From NCBI GenBank assembly GCA_964403785.1, contig CAYOHM010000016.1, positions 1 through 31,187 of the forward strand: 31,187 bases of DNA, given 5' to 3'. The first letter of the stretch is position 1, and every line of letters begins with the position of its first letter. The DNA is from MGBC120314 sp964403785. GTDB taxonomy: Bacteria; Bacillota; Clostridia; Lachnospirales; Lachnospiraceae. Shown here piece after piece: positions 7,982-16,077 of this stretch. The notes under the pieces were generated by a model, which was given only the letters and a program-made list of their open reading frames with translations, was not told where the DNA came from and made no database searches. Made by a program: the position numbers and the translations under genes.

Positions 7982-8007
7982 ACTCTCCACCTGTGTACGA
8001 AGCAAAG

Positions 8008-9657
8008 CTATGCCTTCGTATCAAATAAATATCTTGATATTGGAATTACCGGTTCAACCACATCCAGAAAATCTTTTTCAAAATCTATTTTTCCTCCTGA
8101 TTTTTCATTTTCGTCAGGATTTTTTACCGTCATAGTCGGCTTAAAATTATATCCCTTTTTATTTAATCTCTCAGTTAAAATATCAATATGCTCATAAATA
8201 AAATCCAGCATCTCCTCGGACTCCAGACAAAAATTGGTCGAAACATTGTTGCCGTTACTCATTTTTATATAGATATCCATAGGTCCCAGATTATTCATAT
8301 CAAGGTGAAGCAGTGCCGTAAGCTCATCCGATTTGCCCTTTAGTGCCTTTTTATTGGTATAAACATATAAATCACCTCTGGCTTCACCGTCCTGGAGCTT
8401 AATCGGAATCTGTAAATATGCCATTTGATGGTTCAAATCATTCATAAATTCTACGTTTGATTTTACCGAATGCATCCCCTTTGCCATATTGGAGTTTTCA
8501 AGACCCTCCCTTTCAAGTAATCTTTCTCCGTCGGAGGTTACCTTTAAAAGCTTCTTGTAAAAATCCTTAACCTCTCCCTTATCCGAAACGTCCTCGGGCT
8601 TTATAAATAAAGTATTCTTTAACTGTTTTTGAAAGAAATCCTTAAATTCTTCACTTGAAGTAATTTTGGACTTTATTTCCACGGGTATATCTTCATCAGA
8701 GAGGAATTTTTGCAGCAGATTGTTCTTTTCCTTATCGGGAATATTTTCGTTTTTAAGGTAGGAAGTCACATCCTTAAGCGTTTCTTTAGGGGTCTCCTTA
8801 AGCACTTCTTCCTTAAGTATTTCTTCCTTAACCGTGTTCCCCTCAGGAACCTCTTTAAGTGCTGCATCAGCCTGCGGTATGCCGCCCTCATCACTTACCG
8901 TCCGTTCCGGCGTGTTAATTTCTTCCTCAACAGCTTCCTGTGATAGCAATGAAAGCATATCCTGCGTAAGCTGTACTGCCTTGCTGTCAGAGCCCTCGCC
9001 AACAAGCTTGTCAATAATGCCTGAAAAATCTTCTGCAAGATTATTTATTGTGCCGGTCATGTCATGCTCATACACCTTATATGCATCAAACTGTTTTATA
9101 TTCTCATCATTTATCGGCATATCAAGCTTATACAGTCTTGTAAGTGTATCCGTATCTGCATCAGGAAATGCGTTCATTATCTTAGCTAAATCGTTAAGTG
9201 TGTTCTTATCAATTGGCATATTCTGGTCGATAAGACCCTTAACCATATCAAGATTAGCCTGATTTACCGCAAGTCCGGACTCGTAAAGAGCCTTGCCTGC
9301 AAAAAGTGCCTCCTGTGCGGGTGTATCCAGTGTCTTTAAAGAGATTTTATTGTCCGCTTTGTCTGAAACAAGAAAGGTAAGCATATCACCCTTGGATAAT
9401 TGTCCGGTTTCCTGCATCAAATTTGCCATAAGAAGCTTTCCGTTGGTTCTGATGGAAACAGAATTTTCATCCACGCTTAAAACCTCTCCGGTAAAAACAT
9501 CGCCGACCAACATACCCTTGATAAGCTCCGAGGTATCCCTGGCAGCCTGCGATGCCTCACGCACAGGCTGGCTTTGTGCATTTTCGCCTAAAACACCGTT
9601 AACGCCTGTGTTACTGGTATTATTTATATAATTAGCCAAATTGATATTGTATGCCAT
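8008..9657 (-). CDS. FliK-like protein of unknown function (YlqG position)
   Basis: A 549-residue soluble protein. The N-terminal part (about residues 45-110) is a beta-rich module: GDVFTGEVLSVDENSVSIRTNG through DMLTFLVSDK. The middle (roughly 235-340) is acidic and low in complexity with KEEVLKE/KETLKD repeats, probably disordered. The C-terminal part (about 400-510) resembles the FliK hook-length control C-terminal domain: YLQIPIKLQDGEARGDLYVY, then LDMNNLGPMDIYIKMSNG, and a final helix ERLNKKGYN. True FliK sits in flagellar operons; no flagellar gene is here. It occupies the place of Bacillus ylqG between rnhB and the FlhB-C-like gene. The FliK resemblance is by eye and should be treated as probable. 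Confidence 0.75.
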   Translation of the reverse strand: MAYNINLANYINNTSNTGVNGVLGENAQSQPVREASQAARDTSELIKGMLVGDVFTGEVLSVDENSVSIRTNGKLLMANLMQETGQLSKGDMLTFLVSDKADNKISLKTLDTPAQEALFAGKALYESGLAVNQANLDMVKGLIDQNMPIDKNTLNDLAKIMNAFPDADTDTLTRLYKLDMPINDENIKQFDAYKVYEHDMTGTINNLAEDFSGIIDKLVGEGSDSKAVQLTQDMLSLLSQEAVEEEINTPERTVSDEGGIPQADAALKEVPEGNTVKEEILKEEVLKETPKETLKDVTSYLKNENIPDKEKNNLLQKFLSDEDIPVEIKSKITSSEEFKDFFQKQLKNTLFIKPEDVSDKGEVKDFYKKLLKVTSDGERLLEREGLENSNMAKGMHSVKSNVEFMNDLNHQMAYLQIPIKLQDGEARGDLYVYTNKKALKGKSDELTALLHLDMNNLGPMDIYIKMSNGNNVSTNFCLESEEMLDFIYEHIDILTERLNKKGYNFKPTMTVKNPDENEKSGGKIDFEKDFLDVVEPVIPISRYLFDTKA

Positions 9658-9675
9658 TACCCACCACTTACCTTT

Positions 9676-10434
9676 TTAAATAAAATGCGTTATAAATGTC
9701 TTGCGATGAATCGGACTGGGACCAAATTTTCTGATTGCCTCAATATGTGCCGCACTTCCATAGCCCTTATGTCCTTCAAAGCCATACTCAGGGTATATAA
9801 GTGCATACTCCTTCATCATTCTGTCCCTGGTAACCTTGGCAATAATGCTCGCCGCCCCTATGCTTACGCTCCTTGCATCACCCTTGATTATTGCAACCTG
9901 CTTTATATCAACCTTGGGAATAATCACCGCATCATTTAATAATATATCGGGTTTTACTGACAGTTTGCTTATAGCCATACGCATAGCTTCATACGTTGCC
10001 TGCAAAATATTTATTTCATCAATGCGCTCGGGTGAGGCTGTTCCCACACCGACCGCAACTGCCTTTTCCATAATTATATCATATAATTCTTCTCTTTTCT
10101 TTTCTGAAAGCTGTTTTGAATCATTAATATATAATATTTCTTCATCCTTAGGCAAAATAACCGCACCTGCCACAACGGGACCTGCAAGCGGTCCGCGTCC
10201 TGCCTCATCTATGCCGCATATAAACTGACACTCATCATACTTTCGCTCAAATTCTTTGAGCTTGTAGATTCTAAGTTTTTCTGCCTCAAGAGCCTCCTGC
10301 TTTTTGCGGTACTTTGATACAATCGAGATAACACCGTTTCTTTCATCCGAAGAATAAAGTCTTATAAGCTCATCATATTGTTCAATTTCAGCGCTCTCAA
10401 ATTCATTTTTTATTTCAGATATTTTCTTTTCCAT
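9676..10434 (-). CDS. rnhB: Ribonuclease HII
   Basis: Cytoplasmic nuclease that nicks RNA in RNA-DNA hybrids, including single ribonucleotides left in DNA. The catalytic opening GIDEAGRGPLAGP has D76 and E77. The further acidic residues are in LLNDAVIIPK and the IAKVTRDR region. 252 residues include a helical N-terminal extension of about 70 residues that is usual in Firmicutes RNase HII. Only one base separates its ATG from the rbgA stop, so the two are co-transcribed and probably coupled. Confidence 0.97.
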   Translation of the reverse strand: MEKKISEIKNEFESAEIEQYDELIRLYSSDERNGVISIVSKYRKKQEALEAEKLRIYKLKEFERKYDECQFICGIDEAGRGPLAGPVVAGAVILPKDEEILYINDSKQLSEKKREELYDIIMEKAVAVGVGTASPERIDEINILQATYEAMRMAISKLSVKPDILLNDAVIIPKVDIKQVAIIKGDARSVSIGAASIIAKVTRDRMMKEYALIYPEYGFEGHKGYGSAAHIEAIRKFGPSPIHRKTFITHFI

Positions 10435-10435
10435 A

Positions 10436-11302
10436 TTATTCCTTTATATCGTTTTGCGTTTCCGGTGGATATTCAAGTGCTATCCTACCTATTGTACCGC
10501 TTCTAAATTCATCAATTATCAATGACGCAGCTTTATCAAAATCCGGTTCATTGCCCTTCTTGATACAATGACGTGCCTGTGCAACTGCAATAAGGCACTC
10601 CTGTGCGCTGGTATTTTCATCAATTCCGTATCTTTGACTTAACATACCCTGGCAATCCTTTTGCAGAAAGCTTATTAATTCTATTGATAAATCCCTTATA
10701 TTGAGCACTTCATCATTCATTGAACCGATAAGTGCCAGCTTAAGCCCCACTGACTGGTCCTCGAATTTAGGCCATAAAATTCCCGGGGTATCGAGAAGTT
10801 CAACATTTTTGTTAAGTTTAATCCACTGCTTGCCCTTTGTAACTCCGGGCTTATTTCCTGTTTTGGTACAGGCCTTGCCTGCGAAGGAATTGATAAAGGT
10901 TGACTTTCCGACATTGGGAATCCCGACCACCATAGCTCTTACCGGACGGTTGAGGATTCCACGCTTTCTGTCCCTTTCAAACTTTGCCTGGCAGGCTTTA
11001 TCAATTACCGCATTCACGCGCTTCATACCATTTCTGCTTCTTGAATCAAGAGCGACTGCAAAAAAGCCCTTGCTCTCAAAATATTTAGTCCAGTCAGCAA
11101 TTATCTTATCCGAAACGAGGTCTGCCTTATTTAATATTATGAGCCTGTATTTATTCTGCCCAAGCTGATCTATGTCAGGATTGCGGCTGCTAAGCGGAAT
11201 TCTGGCATCAACCACCTCTATCACAAGGTCTATTAACTTGATATCCTCCTGCATCATACGCTTTGCCTTAGTCATATGTCCCGGGTACCACTGAAAATGC
11301 AT
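10436..11302 (-). CDS. rbgA: Ribosome biogenesis GTPase RbgA (YlqF)
   Basis: Circularly permuted GTPase required for late 50S subunit assembly in Firmicutes. The permuted motif order is plain: the G4-type LNKADLV comes first (about residue 57), then the P-loop GIPNVGKS (about 127-134), the PGVTKG switch and DTPG. It starts with the family signature FQWYPGHMTKAKRMM. The C-terminal domain is the RNA-binding part. 288 residues is normal. It lies between lepB and rnhB with minimal spacing. Confidence 0.97.
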   Translation of the reverse strand: MHFQWYPGHMTKAKRMMQEDIKLIDLVIEVVDARIPLSSRNPDIDQLGQNKYRLIILNKADLVSDKIIADWTKYFESKGFFAVALDSRSRNGMKRVNAVIDKACQAKFERDRKRGILNRPVRAMVVGIPNVGKSTFINSFAGKACTKTGNKPGVTKGKQWIKLNKNVELLDTPGILWPKFEDQSVGLKLALIGSMNDEVLNIRDLSIELISFLQKDCQGMLSQRYGIDENTSAQECLIAVAQARHCIKKGNEPDFDKAASLIIDEFRSGTIGRIALEYPPETQNDIKE

Positions 11303-11311
11303 AAATTTCTC

Positions 11312-11872
11312 CTATTCTACTAATCCAAATGAACTAAATGGATATACCTTAAGCCACGGACTGCCGATAATATTTTCCCTTTTTACATTGCCGATGGTGT
11401 AAAAACGGCTGTCCTCACTATTGTTGCGATTATCTCCAAGCACAAAATATTCATCATCACCAAGCACGATTTCCTCACCGGCAAGTCCGGGGGTTAGAAT
11501 ATAGCGCGCCGAAATATCATTTACAAGCACCATATCATTTACATAAATAATTCCGTCTTCTATTTTAATCTTCTCTCCCGGCAGACCTATAATCCTCTTA
11601 ATATAAGTTTTCCCCTCGTTAATCCCATCCGCCTCAAACACAATGACATCAAACCGTTCAGGCTCTTTAAATTTATAAACAGCCTTATTGATAAGTACAA
11701 TATCATCATTATTCAAAGTGTAATTCATGGAATTACCGACCATTGTATACCTTTCACCAAACATAATTACCAAAAGATATGCAAGGCATATTACAACAAG
11801 AAGGTCACATACAAACTTTACCGCTGTCTGAAGTTTTACTCTTTCCTTATATGGTTTTCTGTATTTTCTCAT
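11312..11872 (-). CDS. lepB: Type I signal peptidase
   Basis: Membrane-bound serine protease that removes signal peptides from exported proteins. It has one N-terminal membrane segment (about residues 21-39) and the catalytic Ser48 in VGNSMNYTL. The general base Lys92 is in YIKRIIGLPGE, and the conserved GDNRNNSEDSR box follows. The start at 11872 (MRKYRK) is preferred because GGGGGA lies just upstream; the ATG at 11884, four codons earlier, has no ribosome site. 186 residues fits the Sip type. The rplS terminator ends only about 25 bases upstream, so expression probably relies on read-through. Confidence 0.95.
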   Translation of the reverse strand: MRKYRKPYKERVKLQTAVKFVCDLLVVICLAYLLVIMFGERYTMVGNSMNYTLNNDDIVLINKAVYKFKEPERFDVIVFEADGINEGKTYIKRIIGLPGEKIKIEDGIIYVNDMVLVNDISARYILTPGLAGEEIVLGDDEYFVLGDNRNNSEDSRFYTIGNVKRENIIGSPWLKVYPFSSFGLVE

Positions 11873-11895
11873 TGTTTCCCCCATATTTGGTTATG

Positions 11896-11924
11896 AAAAA
11901 AGGGACATCACAAAAGGTGTCCCT
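11896..11924 (-). terminator. Intrinsic terminator of rplS
   Basis: Stem AGGGACA/TGTCCCT (11901-11907 and 11918-11924), extendable by a wobble and a C-G pair, followed on the minus strand by six T residues (11901-11896). It sits between rplS and lepB. Confidence 0.85.
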
Positions 11925-11932
11925 AAAATTCA

Positions 11933-12280
11933 TTATTTTACTAATTCCTTTACCTTCGCAGCCTTACCAACTCTTGTTCTAAGGTAGTTAAGCTTTGCTC
12001 TTCTTGCCTTACCGCGTCTTACAACTTCAACTGATACAACTGAAGGTGAATGTAATGGCCATGTCTTTTCAACACCGATACCATTTGAATTCTTACGAAC
12101 CGTAAATGTTTCTCTTGAGCTTCCGCCCTGTCTCTTTAATACTGTTCCTTCGAAGACCTGGATTCTTTCCTTGTCTCCTTCCTTAATCTTAGCTGATACT
12201 CTGACTGTATCGCCTACATTGAATTCAGGCACTTCATTCTTTAACTGAGCTGCCTCAATGTTCTTAATAATATCGTTCAT
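11933..12280 (-). CDS. rplS: 50S ribosomal protein L19
   Basis: Ribosomal protein at the interface of the two subunits. The 115 residues match the family. The segments IPEFNVGDTVRVSAKIKEG (here VPEFNVGD...), GTVLKRQGG, ETFTVRKNSNGIGVEKTWPLHSPSV and RRGKARRAKLNYLRTRVGKAA are diagnostic. A strong AAGGAGG site precedes the ATG. It has its own promoter and terminator, so it can be expressed apart from trmD upstream and lepB downstream. A leader of about 65 bases precedes it; some Firmicutes carry an L19 leader RNA here, but I could not draw a convincing fold. Confidence 0.98.
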   Translation of the reverse strand: MNDIIKNIEAAQLKNEVPEFNVGDTVRVSAKIKEGDKERIQVFEGTVLKRQGGSSRETFTVRKNSNGIGVEKTWPLHSPSVVSVEVVRRGKARRAKLNYLRTRVGKAAKVKELVK

Positions 12281-12353
12281 AACGAACCTCCTTCTAATCA
12301 GATGTTCTTAATATACAGCATACCAGAGGACCATCCATATCTCACGAAATAAT

Positions 12354-12382
12354 ACTATACTATAAAAATACTGTAATTGCAA
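12354..12382 (-). promoter_or_regulatory. Sigma-A promoter of rplS
   Basis: Minus-strand TTGCAA (12382-12377), exactly 17 bases, then TATAGT (12359-12354), just after the trmD stop codon. The start point would be near 12347, leaving a leader of about 65 bases before the L19 ATG. Confidence 0.75.
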
Positions 12383-12390
12383 GTACTTTT

Positions 12391-13092
12391 TTAAGTCTGT
12401 TTTGCTTTTTCAAGTAAGTCCGGACGGTACTTGGCAGTTCTGATAAGTGACTGCTGTCTGCGCCATTTCTCAACATTTTCATGGTGTCCTGAAAGCAGCA
12501 CCTCGGGAACACGCTTTCCCATGAACTCCTCCGGTCTTGTATACTGCGGATACTCAAGCAGATTATCCTGAAAGGATTCCGTCATGGCCGAAACATCATT
12601 ATGAAGTACACCGGGAACCAGTCTTGAGATGCAGTCCATCATAACCATCGCAGGCAGCTCTCCGCCCGTAAGCACATAATCACCGATTGATACATTATCG
12701 GTTACTATCATTTCAAGCACTCTCTCATCAATTCCCTCATAATGCCCGCACAGGAAGATAATATCGTTCTCCTTTGCAAAATCCTCAGCCATCCTCTGGT
12801 CAAAGGTATATCCGCATGGTGTAACAAATACTACTCTCGGTTTTTTTTCTGCATTTTCAAAAGCAGCCGCAATGCTCTTATACGCAAGGTATACAGGTTC
12901 TGCCTGCATAACCAGACCCGCGCCCCCGCCGTATGGGTAATCATCAACCTTCATATGTCTGTTAGTAGTAAAATCACGTATATTAACCGTTTGAAGGCTA
13001 ATCAGCCCTTTTTCAATGGCACGTCCTGTTATACTTGTATTCATACCTGAATTTATCATATCAGGAAATAAAGTCATTACATGAAAATTCAT
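12391..13092 (-). CDS. trmD: tRNA (guanine-37-N1)-methyltransferase
   Basis: SAM-dependent enzyme that methylates G37 next to the anticodon and prevents +1 frameshifting. The trefoil-knot family motifs are visible: MNFHVMTLFPDMI at the start, DDYPYGGGAGLVMQAEPV, LCGHYEGIDERV and SIGDYVLTGGELPAMVMMD. 233 residues is slightly short but complete. Its ATG overlaps the rimM stop by one base (TAATG), so translation is coupled. The rplS promoter begins directly after its stop. Confidence 0.98.
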   Translation of the reverse strand: MNFHVMTLFPDMINSGMNTSITGRAIEKGLISLQTVNIRDFTTNRHMKVDDYPYGGGAGLVMQAEPVYLAYKSIAAAFENAEKKPRVVFVTPCGYTFDQRMAEDFAKENDIIFLCGHYEGIDERVLEMIVTDNVSIGDYVLTGGELPAMVMMDCISRLVPGVLHNDVSAMTESFQDNLLEYPQYTRPEEFMGKRVPEVLLSGHHENVEKWRRQQSLIRTAKYRPDLLEKAKQT

Positions 13093-13601
13093 TAATCAAG
13101 CAATCCTTCCAACAAATGTACTTTCATTATTTTTTCATCTATATTAACATCCAAAATACATTCCCTTGTTGCAGGAATGAGTATTTCCCTGCCATCAGGC
13201 GATGCGATTATATAAACATCATTGGCGCCCGTCTGAATAACATCCTTCATTACGCCAAGCTCAGTTCCGTCCTCCGTTACCGTCCTTAAACCAATAAGAT
13301 CACAGATAAAATTTTCATTTTCACCAAGCGGAACAGCCTGTTCTCTTGTAATGAGCAAATCCTTTTTGACAAATCTTTCAATCTGGTTAATATTGTTAAA
13401 TTCTTTAAATTTGAGTATTACCTGATTTTTAAAAAATTTTACCGAGGCAATATTTAATGTCACCTGCTCCCTGCCCAAATCAACAATAACCGTCTTAAGT
13501 TTTTTGAATCTTGTCATATCATCAGTTGTAGGATATACCTTAACCTCACCTGCAAGACCATGAGTTGAAGTGATTACACCCACTCTTAATAAATTTTCCA
13601 T
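13092..13601 (-). CDS. rimM: 16S rRNA processing protein RimM
   Basis: Assembly factor that binds ribosomal protein S19 and helps the 30S head mature. The 169-residue protein opens with the N-terminal barrel signature LLRVGVITSTHGLAGEVKVYPTTDD. The C-terminal PRC-barrel is seen as VMKDVIQTGANDVYIIASPDGREILIPA. The ATG at 13601 has AAGGAG five bases upstream. It is coupled to trmD and separated from khpA by a terminator-like hairpin. Confidence 0.96.
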   Translation of the reverse strand: MENLLRVGVITSTHGLAGEVKVYPTTDDMTRFKKLKTVIVDLGREQVTLNIASVKFFKNQVILKFKEFNNINQIERFVKKDLLITREQAVPLGENENFICDLIGLRTVTEDGTELGVMKDVIQTGANDVYIIASPDGREILIPATRECILDVNIDEKIMKVHLLEGLLD

Positions 13602-13642
13602 AAAATCTCCTTAAATACCGCAGACTGGTATCATACCGCAAA

Positions 13643-13688
13643 ATAAAAAACAGGATAAGAAATGCTCGCACCTCTCATCCCGTTTTTT
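13643..13688 (-). terminator. Terminator-like hairpin between khpA and rimM
   Basis: Arms GGATAAGA (13653-13660) and TCTCATCC (13673-13680) pair with one A-C mismatch. The flanking A-rich and T-rich runs (13645-13650 and 13682-13688) extend the stem and give a T run on the minus strand. It may end khpA transcripts and, by symmetry, could work in both directions. The rest of the 92-bp gap holds the repeated heptamer GCGGTAT and the rimM ribosome site. Confidence 0.6.
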
Positions 13689-13693
13689 TAAGA

Positions 13694-13921
13694 TTACATA
13701 ATCTTAACGTTAATCTTTCTTGAATCCTTAGAAGCAGCTGTTTTAACCACAGCACGAATTGACTGAGCAATTCTTCCGTTCTTTCCGATTACCTTACCCA
13801 TATCAGATTGAGCAACTGTCAATGTAATGGTAAGCTCCTTGTCATCACCTGACTCTGTAACGACAACCTCTTCAGGATTATCAACTAGTGCTTTTGCAAT
13901 AACTTCAACCAATTCCTTCAT
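13694..13921 (-). CDS. khpA: KH-domain RNA-binding protein KhpA (YlqC)
   Basis: A 75-residue single KH-domain protein; family members pair with KhpB/Jag and affect cell division and RNA metabolism in Gram-positive bacteria. The nucleic-acid-binding loop GKNG is at residues 46-49 within MGKVIGKNGRIAQSIRAVVK. A GGAGG site lies seven bases before the ATG. It follows rpsP by 40 bases, as in Bacillus. Confidence 0.95.
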   Translation of the reverse strand: MKELVEVIAKALVDNPEEVVVTESGDDKELTITLTVAQSDMGKVIGKNGRIAQSIRAVVKTAASKDSRKINVKIM

Positions 13922-13961
13922 CCTAAAACCTCCACTAGTTTAAGACCTTATCATTCATTGA

Positions 13962-14207
13962 TTACTTTACAATACCTGCAACCTTGAAAAGCTTGCCTAC
14001 AACCTCTGTCGGCTGAGCACCATTTGCTAACCACTTCTTTGCTGCCTCTTCATCAATGTTGAATGTGCTTGGGTCATTGTTAGGATCATAAGTACCAATC
14101 TCTTCAATGAACTTACCATCTCTTGGAGATCTGGAATCTGCAACTACAATTCTATAGAAAGGAGCCTTCTTCTGTCCTAATCTCTTTAATCTGATTTTTA
14201 CTGCCAT
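13962..14207 (-). CDS. rpsP: 30S ribosomal protein S16
   Basis: Small-subunit protein needed for 30S assembly. The 81 residues carry the family opening AVKIRLKRLGQKKAPFYRIVVADSRSPRDGKFIEEIGTYDP and the ending AQPTEVVGKLFKVAGI. A near-perfect ribosome site, CAGGAGGTGA, precedes the ATG. It lies between ffh and khpA in the conserved ylxM-ffh-rpsP-khpA unit. Confidence 0.98.
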   Translation of the reverse strand: MAVKIRLKRLGQKKAPFYRIVVADSRSPRDGKFIEEIGTYDPNNDPSTFNIDEEAAKKWLANGAQPTEVVGKLFKVAGIVK

Positions 14208-14256
14208 TTTAATTCACCTCCTGAAATATTTATTATATATGGATTAAATCCTTTTA

Positions 14257-15618
14257 TTAAAAAGGTAATTTGAATTTACCCTTTTTACCTTTGCCTCCGA
14301 ACATACCCGGCATCTGCTTCATCATTTTCTTCATCTGCTCAAACTGCTTAACAGTTCGATTGACCTCTGAAATATCCACACCTGCGCCCTTGGCAATTCG
14401 GTTTTTACGGGATGGATTCAGTATATTAGGATTAGCCCTTTCCTGCGGGGTCATAGAAAATATAATTGCCTCGACCCTTGAGAGTGACTTCTGAGCCTCA
14501 TCCTCATCGACATTCAGGTTCTTCATAGCACCTGTGCCCCCAAGACCCATACCCGGAAGTGCATCCAAAATCGAACCGATACCACCCATATTCCTGACCT
14601 GCTGCATTGAATCAAGATAATCATTAAAGTCAAACTCAGCTTTTTTCATTTTCTGAGTAAGCTCCTTGGCTTTATCCTCATCCATCTGGCTCTCAGCCTT
14701 CTCTATGAGTGAAAGAATATCACCCATGCCAAGAATTCTCGAAGCCATCCTGTCAGGATAGAACTGTTCAAGATCTGACAGCTTTTCTCCCATACCGACA
14801 TAGAATATCGGCTTTCCGGTTACAGCCCTTATTGAAAGTGCTGCACCGCCTCTGGTATCACCATCGAGCTTGGTGAGGACAACACCATCAATTCCTATCT
14901 TCTCATTGAACATTGATGCGGCATTTACCGCATCCTGACCTGTCATTGAATCAACAACAAGTACCGTCTGGTCAACATTTATATTATTCTTGATGTCAAC
15001 CAGCTCAGCCATCATATCCTCATCAATATGAAGACGTCCGGCTGTATCTATGATAACTACATTGTAGTTATTCTCTCTTGCAAACTCAACACCGTTCCTT
15101 GCAATCTCTACGGGCTTGTTATCCGTACCCATATCAAAAACAGGAACTCCCTGTTTCTCGCCGTTAATCTTTAACTGTTCAACAGCTGCCGGTCTGTATA
15201 CGTCACAGGCAACCAGCAACGGTTTTTTGCCTTTCGCCTTAAGCTTTCCGGCTATCTTGGCAGTGGTGGTTGTCTTACCGGCGCCCTGAAGTCCCGCCAT
15301 CATTATGACAGTAATCTCATTTCCGGGCTTGATTGCAATTTCGGTAGTTTCCGAGCCCATAAGAGAAATCATTTCTTCATTGACAATCTTAATAACCATC
15401 TGACCGGGTGTAAGACTTGAAAGCACATCCTGACCTACGGCGCGTTCTTCAACGGACTTGATAAACTGCTTAACTACCTTGAAGTTAACATCCGCCTCCA
15501 AAAGTGCAAGCTTAACCTCTTTCATCGCAGCCTTGACATCAGCCTCGGAGAGTCTGCCCTTGCCCCTCAGATTCTTAAAGATATTCTGGAATTTCTCTGA
15601 TAAACTGTCAAATGCCAT
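14257..15618 (-). CDS. ffh: Signal recognition particle protein Ffh (SRP54)
   Basis: GTPase that binds signal sequences on nascent membrane proteins together with the 4.5S/6S RNA and delivers them to FtsY. The N domain is followed by the P-loop GLQGAGKT (residues 109-116), then DVYRPAA, DTAGR and TKLDGDTRGG. The C-terminal M domain is rich in methionine (MKKMMKQMPGMFGGKGKKGK). 453 residues is normal. A GGAGG site precedes the ATG. It is co-transcribed with ylxM just upstream; its receptor FtsY is also in the window. Confidence 0.98.
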   Translation of the reverse strand: MAFDSLSEKFQNIFKNLRGKGRLSEADVKAAMKEVKLALLEADVNFKVVKQFIKSVEERAVGQDVLSSLTPGQMVIKIVNEEMISLMGSETTEIAIKPGNEITVIMMAGLQGAGKTTTTAKIAGKLKAKGKKPLLVACDVYRPAAVEQLKINGEKQGVPVFDMGTDNKPVEIARNGVEFARENNYNVVIIDTAGRLHIDEDMMAELVDIKNNINVDQTVLVVDSMTGQDAVNAASMFNEKIGIDGVVLTKLDGDTRGGAALSIRAVTGKPIFYVGMGEKLSDLEQFYPDRMASRILGMGDILSLIEKAESQMDEDKAKELTQKMKKAEFDFNDYLDSMQQVRNMGGIGSILDALPGMGLGGTGAMKNLNVDEDEAQKSLSRVEAIIFSMTPQERANPNILNPSRKNRIAKGAGVDISEVNRTVKQFEQMKKMMKQMPGMFGGKGKKGKFKLPF

Positions 15619-15632
15619 CCATAATCCTCCAC

Positions 15633-15977
15633 TTAGAACTCATCAACAATTCCGTCGGACAATTCTTCTATCCTTTTAAGACAAACCTCGTCACCCGTTT
15701 CCCGGTATTGCTTTATAAGCGCATTTATCGCAGAAACCGTACCCTTTACGGCTTCAAACTTGGACACAAGATGAAGTTTATCCTCAAATTCTTCAAGCTG
15801 TGCATTGCACCTCTTTATGGTATCATGAACTGCCTGCCTTGAAACACCCCTGTCTGAAGCAATCTCACTGAGAGATAAATCATTAAGAAGTGCATCCTCA
15901 TATATGCTCTTCTGATTCTCCTTAAGCAGCTCGCCATAAAAATCATACAGCATTGTTCGCTCAAATACTCTATCCAT
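15633..15977 (-). CDS. ylxM: YlxM family helix-turn-helix protein
   Basis: A 114-residue sigma-70 region-4-like DNA-binding protein, nearly always encoded upstream of ffh and thought to influence the SRP pathway. The helix-turn-helix is seen in LSLSEIASDRGVSRQAVHDTIKRC (about residues 35-58). The start MDRVFER at 15977 has AAGGTGG five bases upstream; the longer reading from a TTG at 16022 runs back through the promoter and was rejected. It is the first gene of the ffh unit and lies 14 bases from ffh. Confidence 0.93.
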   Translation of the reverse strand: MDRVFERTMLYDFYGELLKENQKSIYEDALLNDLSLSEIASDRGVSRQAVHDTIKRCNAQLEEFEDKLHLVSKFEAVKGTVSAINALIKQYRETGDEVCLKRIEELSDGIVDEF

Positions 15978-15993
15978 CGGAACCACCTTGATT

Positions 15994-16022
15994 ATAATAC
16001 AATACGTCAAAACAGCTGTCAA
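15994..16022 (-). promoter_or_regulatory. Promoter of the ylxM-ffh unit, -35 inside a palindrome
   Basis: Minus-strand TTGACA (16022-16017), 17 bases, then TATTAT (15999-15994); a TATAAT lies three bases further on. The transcript would start about 12 bases before the ylxM ATG, so the ribosome site would be almost at the 5' end. The -35 box lies in one arm of the hairpin at 16011-16043. Confidence 0.6.
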
Positions 16023-16043
16023 GTTTTTTTCTTGACAGCTGTT
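16011..16043. repeat. Perfect 13-bp inverted repeat with a T7 loop
   Basis: AACAGCTGTCAAG (16011-16023) and CTTGACAGCTGTT (16031-16043) are exact complements around seven T residues. It sits between the OGG gene stop and ylxM. It could end the upstream transcript or act as an operator, and each arm carries a TTGACA box on opposite strands. Confidence 0.85.
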
Positions 16044-16077
16044 GTATTTTTATTTATACAATTTACATTTTATTACT

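Noticed and set aside
16020..16022. TTG start giving a longer YlxM
   Set aside because: It would translate through the promoter and palindrome; the ATG at 15977 has a good ribosome site and matches family length.
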